Below the pieces are notes generated by a model. That model had not been told where the DNA came from. It did not search any database and saw nothing but the letters and a program-made list of their open reading frames with translations. A stretch of 64,000 bases of DNA. Origin: Erigeron canadensis (Eukaryota > Streptophyta > Magnoliopsida > Asterales > Asteraceae). The translations under genes were made by a program, and so were the position numbers. This document shows, in pieces, positions 33,254 to 45,486 of this stretch. How positions within the stretch are numbered: position 1 is the first letter of the stretch; each line of letters opens with the position of its first letter. The stretch is taken from positions 21,401,723-21,465,722 of the forward strand of contig NC_057767.1 in the NCBI RefSeq assembly GCF_010389155.1. Reading direction: 5' to 3'.

Positions 33254-34400
33254 CAAATCATTTATGCATGGAATACTTTACGGGGTGTTAAATAGAATTA
33301 GTATTTCAAGTTTAGAGTACATATATAAGAGTAACAACATATTTTCCGTATGTTTGATCAAAGCGTTAATTGAAGTCTCTTTGTATGTGTTACCAAAACG
33401 TTAATTAAAGCTAGAAGTGTACCCACGCAACGTTGTCCAGTTTCAACGTACAGATAAATGTATGGTTGACGGAGTCTCACCTCACCAAAATCGTGATATA
33501 AAAGAAGTCTTAATTTTAATTTTGACAAAAAAAAGTTAAATAAATAAAAGAAGAAGTGACTTACAACATCAGTTTTCAATATTAATAATTTTAACTCGCT
33601 AATTAATCCGAGCATATTAATAAAACCTTTGTAAAAACATATTTTCGTCATTGAAATTGCGATAATCCAAGGATAATCATTAACCTTGGAGTTGTTTTGA
33701 CTATATAATTTGCCCGGGCATTTTAGTTAAAGTTATGTAAACTGTATCTTCGTCACTAGTTGTGACAATCCAACGACAGTATAATTTATATTTTAAATAA
33801 ATTTAATAAATTTACTAACCTAGATGTTATGCTGATAATTCTAAAAAATCTGTTATAACAAAATTATTTAGATGATGGAAACTTAAAAGATCACATCTAA
33901 ATTGTTAAAGTTTGCAAAAGAGAATAAAAACAATTTAAAAAAATGACATTATAAATAACAAAAACAATAAATGAAATAAATTTATAAAAAAAAGTGTTTA
34001 TGACAGTCCACTAAATTAATAAATAAAAAAGAGTTTTGAATTAACACATAAGCTAGTTTTATAAAATTTGATGTCATAACTTTTTTTTTTTTTATTTAAC
34101 ATAAACAAAAAGATTTAATTGCATTACTAACTTACAACATCATTTTCAGTTTTAAAACATCATGTGAATAAACTATTTCGATATTTAAAAAGGTTTTAAA
34201 ACAATGTATAAGATGCGTTAGTTCATTTTATACATTGAAGTTCAATAAAATTTATGTTAAATTGTTAAATTTTGAAATACTAATATTTTTGTTTTATGTA
34301 CTAGTCGTCGTATTATAAAAGATAGTAGTAGTTGATACTTGATAGAAATGATTGAAAAATGAAGGTGCAAAAATAAAGATTAGAAACCTCTAAACTTCCA
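33254..34400. other. AT-rich spacer upstream of the LCV gene, with a dispersed repeat
   Basis: No gene is visible. About 33830-34060 resembles 46920-47110 (acaaaattatttagatgatg, cataaataacaaaaa, aatgaaataaattta). Both copies lie downstream of 'cccgggc'-containing phrases, so they appear to be one dispersed, AT-rich repeat family. Confidence 0.5.
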
Positions 34401-34501
34401 CTCTACTCAAAGCAGCCCAAAATTAATACAGATAGATCGGCTCAGTCTCCTCTTTTTCCAACTGTTTTCGTATCTTCAATAGATACACATACATACATAC
34501 A

Positions 34502-34510
34502 TATAAAATA
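34502..34510 (+). promoter_or_regulatory. Possible TATA box of the LCV gene
   Basis: TATAAAATA lies about 90 bp before the ATG, after a (CATA)n run. A C/T-rich leader (tttctccggtcatctcccc) follows, as in many plant 5' UTRs. Position and sequence fit; there is no other evidence. Confidence 0.4.
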
Positions 34511-34592
34511 TAAATAAACAAATAATTATAAAAAAAAAAACCCATCCGATCGTTTCTCCGGTCATCTCCCCAAATCAGATTCATTACTAAAA

Positions 34593-37500
34593 ATGGCAGA
34601 AGGCGGTTCAAAGGAATCAAGTAGTAGTAATAGTCAACACATAATGTTAAAAAATGAACATGACATTATTGTTGAAGATTCTGAAGATAATGTTAAATCC
34701 CCCCCTAATTCTCCCAATTCCTCCACTCGCAAGGTCTTTCTCTTTCTTTTTCACTTATTTTTTTTTTCTATTTTTAGAAATAGTAGTATTATTAGTAATA
34801 GTATTTTGCCCCTATTATCAGATATAGATCCCATTTACAGCCCTAAGGATTTACGTGTCCCCGAAAAATTGGGTTATGCGGTCGCCCACTTTGTCCTATG
34901 CATAAATCGGTCATGCCCGTTTAGGCTTTTTGGGTTTTAATCACTTTATCAATTGTGTATATATATACTTACTACTTTTAGGGGTGGTTATTTATGATAT
35001 TATGCTTGTCTGAACGTATTAACGATAGTTTTAAAGTATATATTTAGTAAATGTGATTGAAAATGATACAAGTCGAACGTTGATAGCCTCAAGTTAGATG
35101 ACTTTTGGGTTCTTGTAATGCCGTTTGTTAACTTTCGATGTTGTTTTCGCATTGAGTTTGGATCGTTGAATTGGTACTGAACTTGTACAAATGGAGTTGA
35201 GTTGGATAACTTTTAATGATAAAGCTTTTTTCTGTAACTGGTAATGTAAGCGTAATTGGTTTCTTTTGTATAAATGCGTCCATTGGTTAAAATGTCTGCT
35301 TGTTTATGGTTGTTTGACGTGTATTGGTATTCGTTTTCAAAAGTGAAAAGCGTTTTGATGTAATCTGTATGTTCCTTGGCTTGTCTTAACGTTCTTACTA
35401 ACAGCATGTCTCGAATTCTCTCTCTTTGTCTCACATCCTCAAATGTGCTAATACAGATGTTTTGATATTCTAGCAAATGTTTCAAGTTGAATTACAGTTA
35501 CAAATGACTAAAATGACAAATTAGGGAAGCCGTTATAGGATGTGTTGCTTAGAAATCCAATCAATAAATATGTGAGAGGAACTGGAATATGAGTTAGTTA
35601 TTCAGCATTTACCCTTTTTTTTTTATCTCGGCAATTTTCTGGCATTCAAGAAAAAAGGGAAAACTATGCTATAGTGTATACATTTTACTAAAACTACTGT
35701 TGTATTCTCCAAGTTCTTATGTTTCAGAGTTTTTAAACTAACTATTATTTATGTATTGTGCATCCTGAAACTGTAAAGTTACCAAGGTTGTAAATATCGG
35801 TTATCGGTTTATTATCGGCCAACCCGATAAGCGATAAATAGGATATATCGGATTCCCTAAAATGTAAAGGAATTTATCAAAAATTTATATATATATATAT
35901 ATATATATACTAACAAATAAACAATTTGTAATGCAACACATCAATAATTTGAATATAAAACTATAGAAAAGAAAATAATTACAATTAAAGTTTTGAAATT
36001 TAAGTATCTATAGACTATATTCAAAAGGGAAAAACTGTAGTAAAGAAATTAATTACAATTTACAACTAGAAATTAAAAGATTATTAAAGATTAAACCAAA
36101 AATTAAAGAATTAAATAAAAATTAGCTACAAAAATTTGAATTAAAGAAAGTAATAAACCCTAATGTTTGATAAAAACCCGTTTTTTTTTTTAAAAAATAT
36201 TTGGTCAATTTTTTTTACCGATATTGACCGATAAGTGCCTATATTGACCGATAAGTGCCGAGTTTTTGACCGAAATTTGACCAAAACGATAAATTGCCCA
36301 ATAAGTAAGTCATTTTTCTTATCGGTGAAGGGCCGATAACCGATATATCGGCCGATAAATCCGATATTTACAACACTGAAGTTACTTTGGTGTATCTGGT
36401 TACAGTACATTCAACACTTAGTTTCTGAAAGTTGAATCTACCTGCATGTAAAAAATAAGCATCAGGCTACTGATTTCTGTATATTAAGTTGCAATATTTA
36501 TACAATAGTAAGCTTTGAAAGTCTGATACATATATTAGGAAGTTTTTTGACGAGTACATGCAATGATAATATTAATAAACTTGGGCACACTACAGATAGT
36601 TTTAGAGCAATAGATGTCTTCAGGTTTTTTGCTGAACTCCTTGCAAGTAATTTTATTGTATGCGAGGCACAGATGACAGATCTTATGTTTACGATTTGAC
36701 ATTGATTTGATTTTTGGACAGGCTTGTTATGCTGTTCTTCAGAGTTGGGTTTCAAAAAAATTTATGACCGGATGGTATATCTTGACCCTTTCATGTGTTA
36801 TTCTGGTTGTTGTTGCTGTTTTATGTGTCCGCTAACTTGCATTTATTTTGGAGTGTTTCAGTGTTGTTCTTTTTCCGGTGGCTGTTACATTCTTTATAAC
36901 ATGGTGGATTGTACAGTTTTTTGATAGTTTTTTCAGTCCCATCTATGAAAGACTTGGTGTTGAAATATTTGGTGAGTCATCTTTTTTATACTGTTCACTT
37001 TACAGTTTCTCTGCCTAAGAACTTTATGAAATTTGGTTCATATCGGTAAAGATTGCAAGACCATCAAATCGTAAGTGCATGTGGAGGTGTTTAGATTTTA
37101 AATGTATGACTATTATTGAGTGGCAGTATTCAGTTTATGAATAACTTCTTTAGTTAAAGGTACATATCCACATGCCACACCGTTATTAACACATTTATTC
37201 TCGATGGCACTTGAACCAGTTACCTTTTAGTTGATTGGTCACCTCTAATACCTCTAGGCCAAAGACCCTTTGGTTCTATCTCTGATATCCTTTTAGGGGG
37301 TCAAAACTCAGATAATTCGTTATGGATAATCAGTTTCATACCAATTGCTAGTTTGCAACAAACTGATCATGTAGCGGTGAAATAAGTTACTTTCATCTCT
37401 TTCTTTGAACCCAATATTTGCAGACTATGACTTCCATTTCATAAAGACTTTCTTTTGTTCACAATAAGATGTCTCTTTTGTCACTGCATCTTTCATATTT

Positions 37501-39379
37501 TTAGATAATCAAAATTTTCTACTACTTAAACCATATGCTCATTATAACTTTAAACACATGTAACAAAGGCACTTCGAAAGTAAAACCATATGCTCATCTA
37601 AATATTACAACTTTAGACAACACACATAACTAAAGAACTTCGAAACACTAATTCATAGAGTATCTTCCTTTTATTACAGCTGAATATCTGTCTCTGATTA
37701 TTCAGTCGAATATTATGTCTTTCTTCTTATTTCAGTGTTCGTTTAGATTAGTATATTTTAAGTTAGGGGCTACCCATTGTCAGGTATGATTTATGTATAT
37801 TTTACTTCATATAATTTCATTATTTTCTTGCTTTCAATCATGCAGGTCTTGGATTTCTTACATCGCTGATCTTTATATTCTTTGTTGGCATCTTTGCTTC
37901 ATCATGGATGGGTGCCACTGTCTTCTGGGTGGGGGAGTGGCTTATAAAGAGGATGCCTTTTGTAAAACACATATACTCAGCATCGAAACAAATTAGTGCT
38001 GCTATTTCTCCAGGTAGTCTGGGTGACATTCATTTACCATTTATAATTAACAAGATTGATAGAGAGGCTATAAATAGTTATTAGTTTGTGTTGTATTAAT
38101 TAAACTGATAGAAGTACGTTGTGTTGGATATTTACACTAGTAGATGGTAAGGATTTAATAAAACTAAAATATCCTACTTAATCAACTTTATAGGATTTTT
38201 TTTCTTAAAAATTTTAGTCTTGCATGGAGCACAAAGACAATGCATGATGTCTTTGCTGTGTGGTATTGGTTTAAGAAGTTACCCTAATGTTTCCTCCGAG
38301 TTCTTTAAGTTTTTCCTTAATCAGTTATGTCATTATGGACTTTAACTTAAGTGACTATTTAAGTATGTTTTGTCCCAGCTTGACCACATAATTTGCTCGT
38401 TCAGACCTCGTTGTCCAATCCCTGTGACCTGCCTTTTTTTGTCACATGCAGACTTTAGATGCTTTGTCGTTATTAGTTTCTTAATCAAATTTTATTGTTA
38501 TTTCTTCTGATTACAGATCAGAACACCACTGCATTTAAGGAGGTTGCCATCATTCGTCATCCTCGTCTGGGAGAATATGCTTTTGGGTTCATCACATCAT
38601 CAGTTGTTCTCCAGGTACTCTAGTTCTTATCATATCTGTTTTTCAATAACTAAAGTAACTTTTGCTATTAGAATTTTTGATATCCTAGGTGGATACTTTG
38701 TTGTGTGTCCAAAAAGGCTAAGGTTATATCGTACAAGAAGTACAGCAGTTTAAACAGTTTCATGTATGATGTATCAAAAAATAAAATTGTTATGGCGGGT
38801 CCTATTATCTTGATGCGAGGATAAATAATGTGAATTAATTTTGCATGCGAGTATCAAAGATAAAATTGTTTGTTTGAAGAATGACAATAATTATGCTATT
38901 TGAGATAGAGTTTTAGTAGCACATGTTAACAATATACCCAGTATTCATTAGAGACATTTTGGTGATAAATAAGAATTCTAAACATTGGGCCATTGAATAC
39001 GTATTGCTCTTGTGATCCTGAACTGATTTTCATATCACTTACTTGCAGAGGGAAAATGGAGATGAATTATTATGTAGTGTTTATGTCCCTACAAACCATC
39101 TCTACATAGGTGATGTTTTTCTGGTCAACTCTGAAGAAATCATAAGACCAAATTTGTCCATCCGAGAAGGCATTGGTATCTTCACTTTTTTTTGCATCCA
39201 TGGTCTTTGAGTAAAATTTCATGTGACAAGCCCTTTTTAGTCCCTTTGTATTCACATGCTTTCTATTGATTGTTTCAGAAATTATCGTTTCGGTGGGTAT
39301 GTCGATGCCACAGTCGATATCTCCGATAGAGCGGGTCACACGCGCAAATGATAGAGTTCCTCTAAACAGAATGATGTAG
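34593..39379 (+). CDS. LCV: LIKE-COV (DUF502) membrane protein, intact 7-exon gene
   Basis: Exons are 34593-34733, 36722-36774, 36862-36971, 37846-38013, 38517-38614, 39049-39175 and 39279-39379. All introns are GT...AG and the phases agree, giving 265 codons, the usual family length. The protein has an acidic Ser/Pro-rich N-terminus (SPPNSPNSSTRK), the conserved CYAVLQSWVSKKFMTG, two membrane segments at about residues 66-88 and 103-131, then RMPFVKHIYSASKQISAAISP (split here by wording: RMPFVKHIYS, ASKQIS), the cytosolic part with AIIRHPRLGEYAFGF, VPTNHLYIGD and RPNLSIREG, and a short tail ending PLNRMM. The family includes Arabidopsis CONTINUOUS VASCULAR RING and LIKE COV proteins, endomembrane (Golgi/trans-Golgi) proteins linked to vascular patterning and vacuolar trafficking. 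Intron 1 is 2 kb and carries a MITE. No lesion is seen, so it is probably functional. LCV1-type versus LCV2-type is not resolved. Confidence 0.93.
35784..36378. mobile_element. hAT-like MITE in intron 1 of the LCV gene
   Basis: The left end reads AAGGTTGTAAATATCGG and the right end, reversed, CAGTGTTGTAAATATCGG. Flanks are AAGTTACC (35776-35783) and AAGTTACT (36379-36386), an 8-bp duplication with one mismatch, typical of hAT elements. Subterminal parts are packed with the word ATCGG and its complement CCGAT (for example ggccgataaccgatatatc). The 595 bp include a (TA)n run at about 35884 and no transposase. Confidence 0.8.
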
Positions 39380-40111
39380 AACTTGGTGTCCTGGATGACT
39401 TTGTAACCAATATATTCTGCAATTCTTTTATGAATCAAATGAAAAGTTTGTATTCTTGTATTCATCCCTATAGTTGGATGTCTAGGCATGTAGTGATTAC
39501 GATTACGACATATTTAGTAGCAGGCACGATGCATTGTTTTTGTTTTGTAAAAAGTCAAATATACAAAATTAATAGTATCTGTTTGTGTTACATTTTACTT
39601 GTATGGACCCTACTCTATGCTTTTTAGTTCATGTATGAAGTTGCTGGTCTAGAGCACACTTCCATTTTAATTTTGAATTCTAGGAACATATTTTGAAAAT
39701 TACCAATTAAGAGCATATGTGGCAAGTTCGTAAGTAATTTGATGATAAAAAGATTAATGTTGAGTTTAAAGGTATAAGTGCGTTCTATTTAGATGAATTT
39801 ACTTCAACAGAAATAAAGGTATAATCAAATCATCATGGTCTATGTCTGCAAAAAGTTCTTCTAAGAAGTGATCATTGCAACCTCTTCTTTTGGAACTGCA
39901 AAAAGCTATGTATGCATCATGAAGAAAAAGTGTACATGACAAATGAAGGAAACAAATCCGCGTAGCATTTTTGTGCACACGAAAAGGTAACGGTATCTTT
40001 TTGAAGAAGTTAACTATCAGCTATTCATTTACAACATAAGAACAATTTACAAAAAGAATAAACTCCTATTAAATCGTTCTGCATTTTTTGTTTCGGAATG
40101 TAAAAAGTAAA
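39380..40111. other. Spacer between convergent genes
   Basis: This holds the presumed 3' UTR of the LCV gene and the downstream flank of the COG0212-like pseudogene. No other gene is seen. Confidence 0.6.
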
Positions 40112-41814
40112 CTATCGCTTTCTTCCTCTTTTAGCAGTATGGAGGCAATTTTCCGGAAGGGCCACTAGGAAGTCTCTGCCCAGTTTCTCTTTCGATTTTG
40201 GCTTTCAGTTCTCTAAGAACCAAAATCTGACCCAGCTTCTCAGGTGACAATTTGTCCCGATAAATACCTAACATAATAGAGATGATAAAATACACGGGTT
40301 GTTCAAAATTTAGTAGTCCATTTTATAACATAATTAGTATCAAAGATATATTTACTTTGTTTCTCTGTTTGACATATTAGAGATCATTCATAACCCAAAT
40401 GACCCTTTCATATATTTAGCTATTGAAGTTGCTATGAAGTAAATGAATTGGAAAACATAATGACATGAGAAAACCACATGATCGATTTATGCCTACACTG
40501 ATAACTGTGTGCGTGCATTGTGTAATTTTAGATGATAAGACACTAAACCTTGAGGTTTCGGGATGGGTGTGTTGGTAAAGATAACTTGGGTTGGAGTGCA
40601 TATGATGTCAACAGGTACAACATGGATAAGTAGCTTCTCGACAGGAATATCATCAACCAGCTGTTCATCATGCAATGAAAGAGAAACTTTCCAAGAATTT
40701 CCGAATTAGTGTAGCGTGCAACTCATACATGGATCACTGGATTACAGAAGTGGGAAATGAGAGGGAGGAGCATAAAGAAGTTTTAAAGAATAAAATTTAA
40801 CTTTGGGCAACTTTCGACCCACTGATACATTAGAGATAAAACATAAACCGAATCAGTTTCCTCATAAGTTAATGTATCAGAATTACTCTCTCTATCTCTA
40901 TGCAAAGAAAAGGTAAGAAAAAAAAAATAAAAAAAGGCAAAATTTCAGTTAGAATGCCCCTTTCAGATATCCAAAGTGGTTATAGTTTTGTTTTATTCCC
41001 ATAGGTAATGTCTTGTTCTTCATTTCTATATCTGTCTTGTTGGTGGTGGTGGTTGTATTTCTGCAAGTCTTTTAGCACCATATTTCTTAAAATCAACAGA
41101 AACTGGAGAAGCCACTTTTCTGAATCCTTTAACAAAACTTGAGCTATATAGCCTACAAACTCATACCACGTAACACAGCAATTGCTCCCATGTAACGGAG
41201 CATTCCATATTCAAGTTCTGCAAATCCCTGTAGCATTGTGATAAGTCTCATTACTAGATGAATATTAATGATATACCGATGAGCTGATTTTATATCAACT
41301 AGTAGAATACAATGCAACGAGATAAACATATCTTGAAGTTTTTTTCCAAAGTAGTATAGTGAAGAAACTTATTTACCATATTAGTCTAGTTTCAGAAATA
41401 TTTACCAAACTAGTATAATCTTAAAAAAAAAAGTCATTTTTCTTTGTAATTTTTCCCTTTCAATTTTTGTTATCGAGGATGATAGAAGCGAGGAGATTAG
41501 ATATGACGTAAAAAAACTCAATCGAATTGTTATTAAACTTATATTGATCATTAAATGTGGTAATTAAGAAAATTGGAAAGTTTGACCCAAATGATTTAGG
41601 AAAGTCTATTAGGTGTTAAAAACTAAAATGTGAGGGATCATTTGACTTTTCTCATCTTGAAAATGTAAGTAATACTTATTAATTAAAGGTTATAAACTCT
41701 TTAATAGATAAGAGAGCTAATGACATCTCAAAGTCAGATCTTATCAAATTTGCATATCAACAAACTTTGAATCCATCAAATCAATTGATTGTTAAGTAGA
41801 AGTGTCAATTTTTA

Positions 41815-41830
41815 TTAAATCAGTTTATAT
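41815..41830. other. LINE target site duplication (left)
   Basis: TTAAATCAGTTTATAT is identical to 45471-45486 and flanks the LINE 3' end, where a short A-rich tail (aaaaaaaatatatata on the minus strand) is seen. Confidence 0.85.
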
Positions 41831-41906
41831 ATATTTTTTTTGAAAGTTAACTTTTATTCACATGGCCTACATCACCAAAAAGTGATGAAGCAAACTGTAC
41901 AAATTT

Positions 41907-42797
41907 TTAAGGCAATACAAAATTACACCGGTTATCCCAGTTAATCGTACAATTCTTTTTTCTACTTCTATACCAAATGAAACCAATCAATCTAATGTCT
42001 TGAAAAATCTTCTCCGTGTTAACATCGCCATTATTGTACTTCCTATCATTTCGAGCTTTCCACAAACACCAACCGGTAGCAAAAACAATGCCTTTTATTA
42101 CTTCCTCCTTTTTTTTTATGTCTTCCTTGCTGGTACCACTCGAACAAGTCCTTAACAGAGAAAAGGAAAATGGGAGGTACCTTGCACCACGTTCCAATCT
42201 TCTGCCAAATCTCCATGGAGATCGTACATGAGCAAAACAAGTGTTCGATTGTTTCATCGAACTGACATAGGCAGCATGTCCCCAAGTTGGAACACAATTC
42301 CTCTTTTTAAGAGCCTCAAGTGTGGGCAGCCGATCCATAGCCAGTCTCCACATGAAGATGTTTCCTTTCTTCGGCACCCATTTAGACCAGCTAAACACAA
42401 ATCTGTCACTATAGTCCTTATCTTTTCTTAAGAATTCCTTGACCGCTTTAACATTGAAACCACTTTTGTTGTTTCCAATCCATACCCAGGTGTCCCTATT
42501 CTCTTTAAGTGGATGACCAGCCAAGATTCTATTCAGCTTCCTTCTTTCTTCCGATTCACCTTCGAGCAAGCCTTCGACGATATCAGTTTCAAAGCTAACA
42601 AAACTTTCAACAACAAAACAAAATTTCTCTCTAACTAAACACTTTTTATCTCTATCTTTTTTTAACAGAATCGGGCACTCCTCCTTAAGGGATACGTCGC
42701 AAATCCAGGGGTCTAGCCAAAATATGATTTGGGAGCCATCTCCATACTTGCCTCTGAAAAGATTGATAAGGTTAACGTTTGCCACTCTTGTTTTCAT
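41907..42797 (-). pseudogene. LINE ORF2 C-terminal (zf-RVT) part
   Basis: The frame holds the post-RT region of plant LINEs: GDGSQIIFWLDPWI, DTWVWIGNNKSGFNVK, FSWSKWVPKKGNIFMWRL and LPTLEALKKR. The zinc-binding stretch (CCLCQFDETIEHLFCSC) appears only in another frame at about 42190-42280, and the original frame returns with GIVFATGWCLWKARNDRK, so there is a frameshift pair around the finger. The 42797 start is only the first ATG after a break. Confidence 0.8.
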
Positions 42798-42856
42798 GAT
42801 AGTTTTAACAACGTTTTGTCACACCCCCGTCACAGTTTTGTTCGCAGGAATAGCAG

Positions 42857-44284
42857 TCAACAACTCTTAGTTTCATGTATAGCCTTTATAACTTGCCTCC
42901 ATAAACCCTCAGGTTCCATCCGATATCTCCGAAACCACTTAGATAATAAAGCTATATTTGAATCAGCAAGTTTACAAAACCCTAGATCATCCACATTAAT
43001 AGGTGACGCCATCCGATCCCAGACTACGCAATGAATCTTATTTGAGTCGTCACTCCCTCCCCAAAGAAACCGCCTAATAATTCCTTCCAAACCTTCAATA
43101 ACTTTAACCGGGGCTTTAAACAAAGAAAAATAGTACGTGGGTAGACTTTCCAGAACAGATTTGATTAGAGTAACGCGCCCTCCCAAGGAAAGGCAAGACG
43201 CCTTCCAATTCGACAGCCTTGTTTTAAAAATGTCAAACAAGAAATCCCAGTTCGCAACTCTATTCATATTGCTACCAATACGGATGCCAAGGTGAATAAA
43301 AGGAATGGTACCTGGTTTGCAGCGGACAATATCTGAAGCTCTTTTAACCTCCTCCTCACTTACACCGATCCCAAACATTGTCGATTTGCCCATGTTTATC
43401 TTTAGACCTGAACATATATGGAAGACCCGAAGCATTCTGGCCACCTGTTTCAAATTACTCTCGGACCAATCCCCCAAAAATGTACAATCGTCTGCGTAGA
43501 GAAGATGTGAAATAATGGGCCCATCGTTGGGTAGGGCAATTCCTTTGAATGACCCGGAATTACACATCTTTCTCATTATTGCAGACAAAGCCTCCATAAC
43601 GATGATAAACAAAAACGGTGAAATCGGGTGCCCCCTGTCTCATGCCTTGGAGCACTGGAACTCGAAAGTAGGAGATCCATTAACCAAAATAGCCGGAGAT
43701 CCATTAACCAAAATAGCCGACCTAGCAGAAACCAACACTCCGTATATCCAATCACACCATTTTCGAGGGAAGCCCATCTGTGCCATAATAGAGAGGAGAA
43801 AATGCCAATTGACATTGTCATATGCTTTGTTGAAATCGACCTTAAAAATAAATGCTTTTCTGTTGCTTTTCCTAATCCATGCGATAGTTTCATCCAAAAT
43901 AAGAGGCCTATCTATGATTAATCTATCTTCCAAGAACGTTGTTTGGTTGTTGCTTATCAACGACCCCAAAACTCTCCTGATTCTGTTTGCAAGTACCTTA
44001 GATATGACTTTGCTGATAACTCCAATAAGCGTGATGGGTCGATAATCATTTAATTGACCTGGGTCTTTCACTTTTGGGATAAGTGTAACGAAAGCGGAGC
44101 CGCATCCCCTACTTATCTCCCCTTTTCCGTGAAAGGTTTGAAGGATCTGATCAAAATCTTCTTCCAGCTTATTCCAAAACTTCTTTATAAACTTGAATGT
44201 AAAACCGTCCGGGCCAGGTGCCCTGTCCTCACCACACGAGAAGACAACATGTTTAATTTCATTCTTCGTGAAGGGGCTCACCAA
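42857..44284 (-). pseudogene. LINE reverse transcriptase region
   Basis: The first block (44284-43640) has APGPDGFTFKFIKKFW, SAFVTLIPKVKDPGQ, DYRPITLIGVISK, FIFKVDFNKAYDNVNW and a doubled AILVNGSP. The second block (43612-42857) has the catalytic YADD in ISHLLYADDCTFLGDW, then LKINMGKSTMFGIGV, PFIHLGIRIG and LSNWKASCLSLGGR. Between them a TGA interrupts the usual RQG...SPFLF motif. It acted as RNA-templated DNA polymerase; the stop and frameshifts make it inactive. Confidence 0.88.
43676..43723 (-). repeat. 24-bp tandem duplication in the LINE RT
   Basis: GGAGATCCATTAACCAAAAT plus agcc is present twice in a row. On the coding strand this doubles the eight residues AILVNGSP without breaking the frame. 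Confidence 0.9.
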
Positions 44285-44296
44285 AACAGTAGCCTC

Positions 44297-45300
44297 TTAA
44301 TTAGAGATCAAATTCTTGAATTGACAATCAAGAGTCGGTCTTTCCTTCCAATCTTCGCGGAACTTTTCTCTATAAAATTCATAAACCTGCTTTTTTACTA
44401 ACTTAGGCTTAGTTACCCAATCGTTTCCAATCATTAGGCCAGGAATAGAGTTGCTTTTTTTTCTATTATTTATAAGCCCATGAAAAAAATGAGAGTTTTC
44501 ATCGCCTTCTAGAGCCCACTTGCATCTCGATCTCTGTATGAGGTCTTTTCTTTTATACTCATCCATCTCTGACAGTTTTCTCTTACATTCTGTTCTGACC
44601 CACGATTCTTCCATAGTCAACTCAGTGAGTTCCATCTGTAAGTCGAGTTCCTCCAGCTCCTTTTTACATAAAACATATTCTTCCCCTTCTTTACCTTCTA
44701 AGTCATCCCTCCACTTTTTAAGATGTTGCCTGACCCATTTGGACTTCCTCATGAGCTGGATATCAGGAGGCCCATGAAAAGTAAACGAGTCCAACGCTTC
44801 ATTCACTATCTCCTCACAATCGGGTCGGTCCAACCACGAATTAAACAATCTGAATGGCTTTGGCCCAAAGTTAAGTTCCTTGATTGTAAGCATTATCGGG
44901 TTATGGTCTGAAAGGTATCTAGGCAATGCTCTAAATATCGCCTCCGACCATTACTTCTCTATTTACAAGACATCTGTCGATCTTAATAAGTTTGACCCCA
45001 TTCTCGTCTTCTTTCAGGTATGTGAACTTATTACCTTTCATATTGAATTCCTGTAAACCGGCAATCTCAATGAACAGATTAAAAAACCTGGCACAATTCT
45101 GCTTGAATCTTGACCCCTTTCTCTCTTCCACTGATCTCACCGCGTTAAAGTCTCCTATTAAGAACCAATAACCGGTGAAGCTGGTAACCTTATCTTTCAA
45201 AACATTCCATAAAACCTTCTTCTCATTAATGTTTTACGGGGCATAAACATTAGTAATAAACACCAAACCATCACAACCTTTCATCGTCCCTTTTAAAAGT
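44297..45300 (-). pseudogene. LINE endonuclease C-terminal part and linker
   Basis: The endonuclease/exonuclease/phosphatase fold is visible as KGCDGLVFITNVYAP, WFLIGDFNAVRSVEER, LQEFNMKGNKFTYL and KIDRCLVNRE, then LSDHNPIMLTI in the next frame block (44926-44297). A Glu/Lys-rich, probably helical linker (LEGKEGEEYVLCKKELEEL) and SRCKWALEGDENSHFFHG follow. There is a stop after NVYAP, and frame breaks occur near 44930. Confidence 0.8.
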
Positions 45301-45470
45301 TGTCGTTCCTTCTTTTGCCCGGGACGATGATACTAACAAGGCAGGTGAAGGGGTCGGCATCCTGGTGGGTGATGGAAAAGAGGTAAGAGACGTCATCTCT
45401 TTGAAGTGGAGAGACAAAAAATTTCGAGTTTAGGTTGTTGAAAAAACGACGAATTGGTGCCCCAATTGTG

Positions 45471-45486
45471 TTAAATCAGTTTATAT
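45471..45486. other. LINE target site duplication (right)
   Basis: This is identical to 41815-41830 and marks the truncated 5' end of the LINE. Confidence 0.85.

Larger units (their letters stand above)
41831..45470 (-). mobile_element. L1-type LINE, 5'-truncated and inactive
   Basis: A 3.64-kb non-LTR retrotransposon lies between 16-bp target duplications. In coding order it has the C-terminal endonuclease (VFITNVYAP, WFLIGDFNAVR, KIDRCLVNREV, LSDHNPIML), a linker, reverse transcriptase (GPDGFTFKF, FVTLIPK, NDYRPITLIG, FKVDFNKAYD, HLLYADD) and the zinc-finger C-terminal domain. ORF1 and the endonuclease start are missing, as expected from incomplete reverse transcription. Stops and frame changes show it is dead. 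It lies in an intron of the COG0212-like pseudogene, in the same orientation. Confidence 0.92.

Noticed and set aside
34593..34940. Single-exon reading of the LCV first exon
   Set aside because: The frame past 34733 is intron; the spliced model continues with conserved family residues at 36722.
36141..36410. Minus-strand 89-codon frame
   Set aside because: It lies inside the hAT-like MITE and is made of its ATCGG repeats.
43515..44045. 176-codon plus-strand frame
   Set aside because: It is the complement of LINE reverse transcriptase, whose motifs are on the minus strand.
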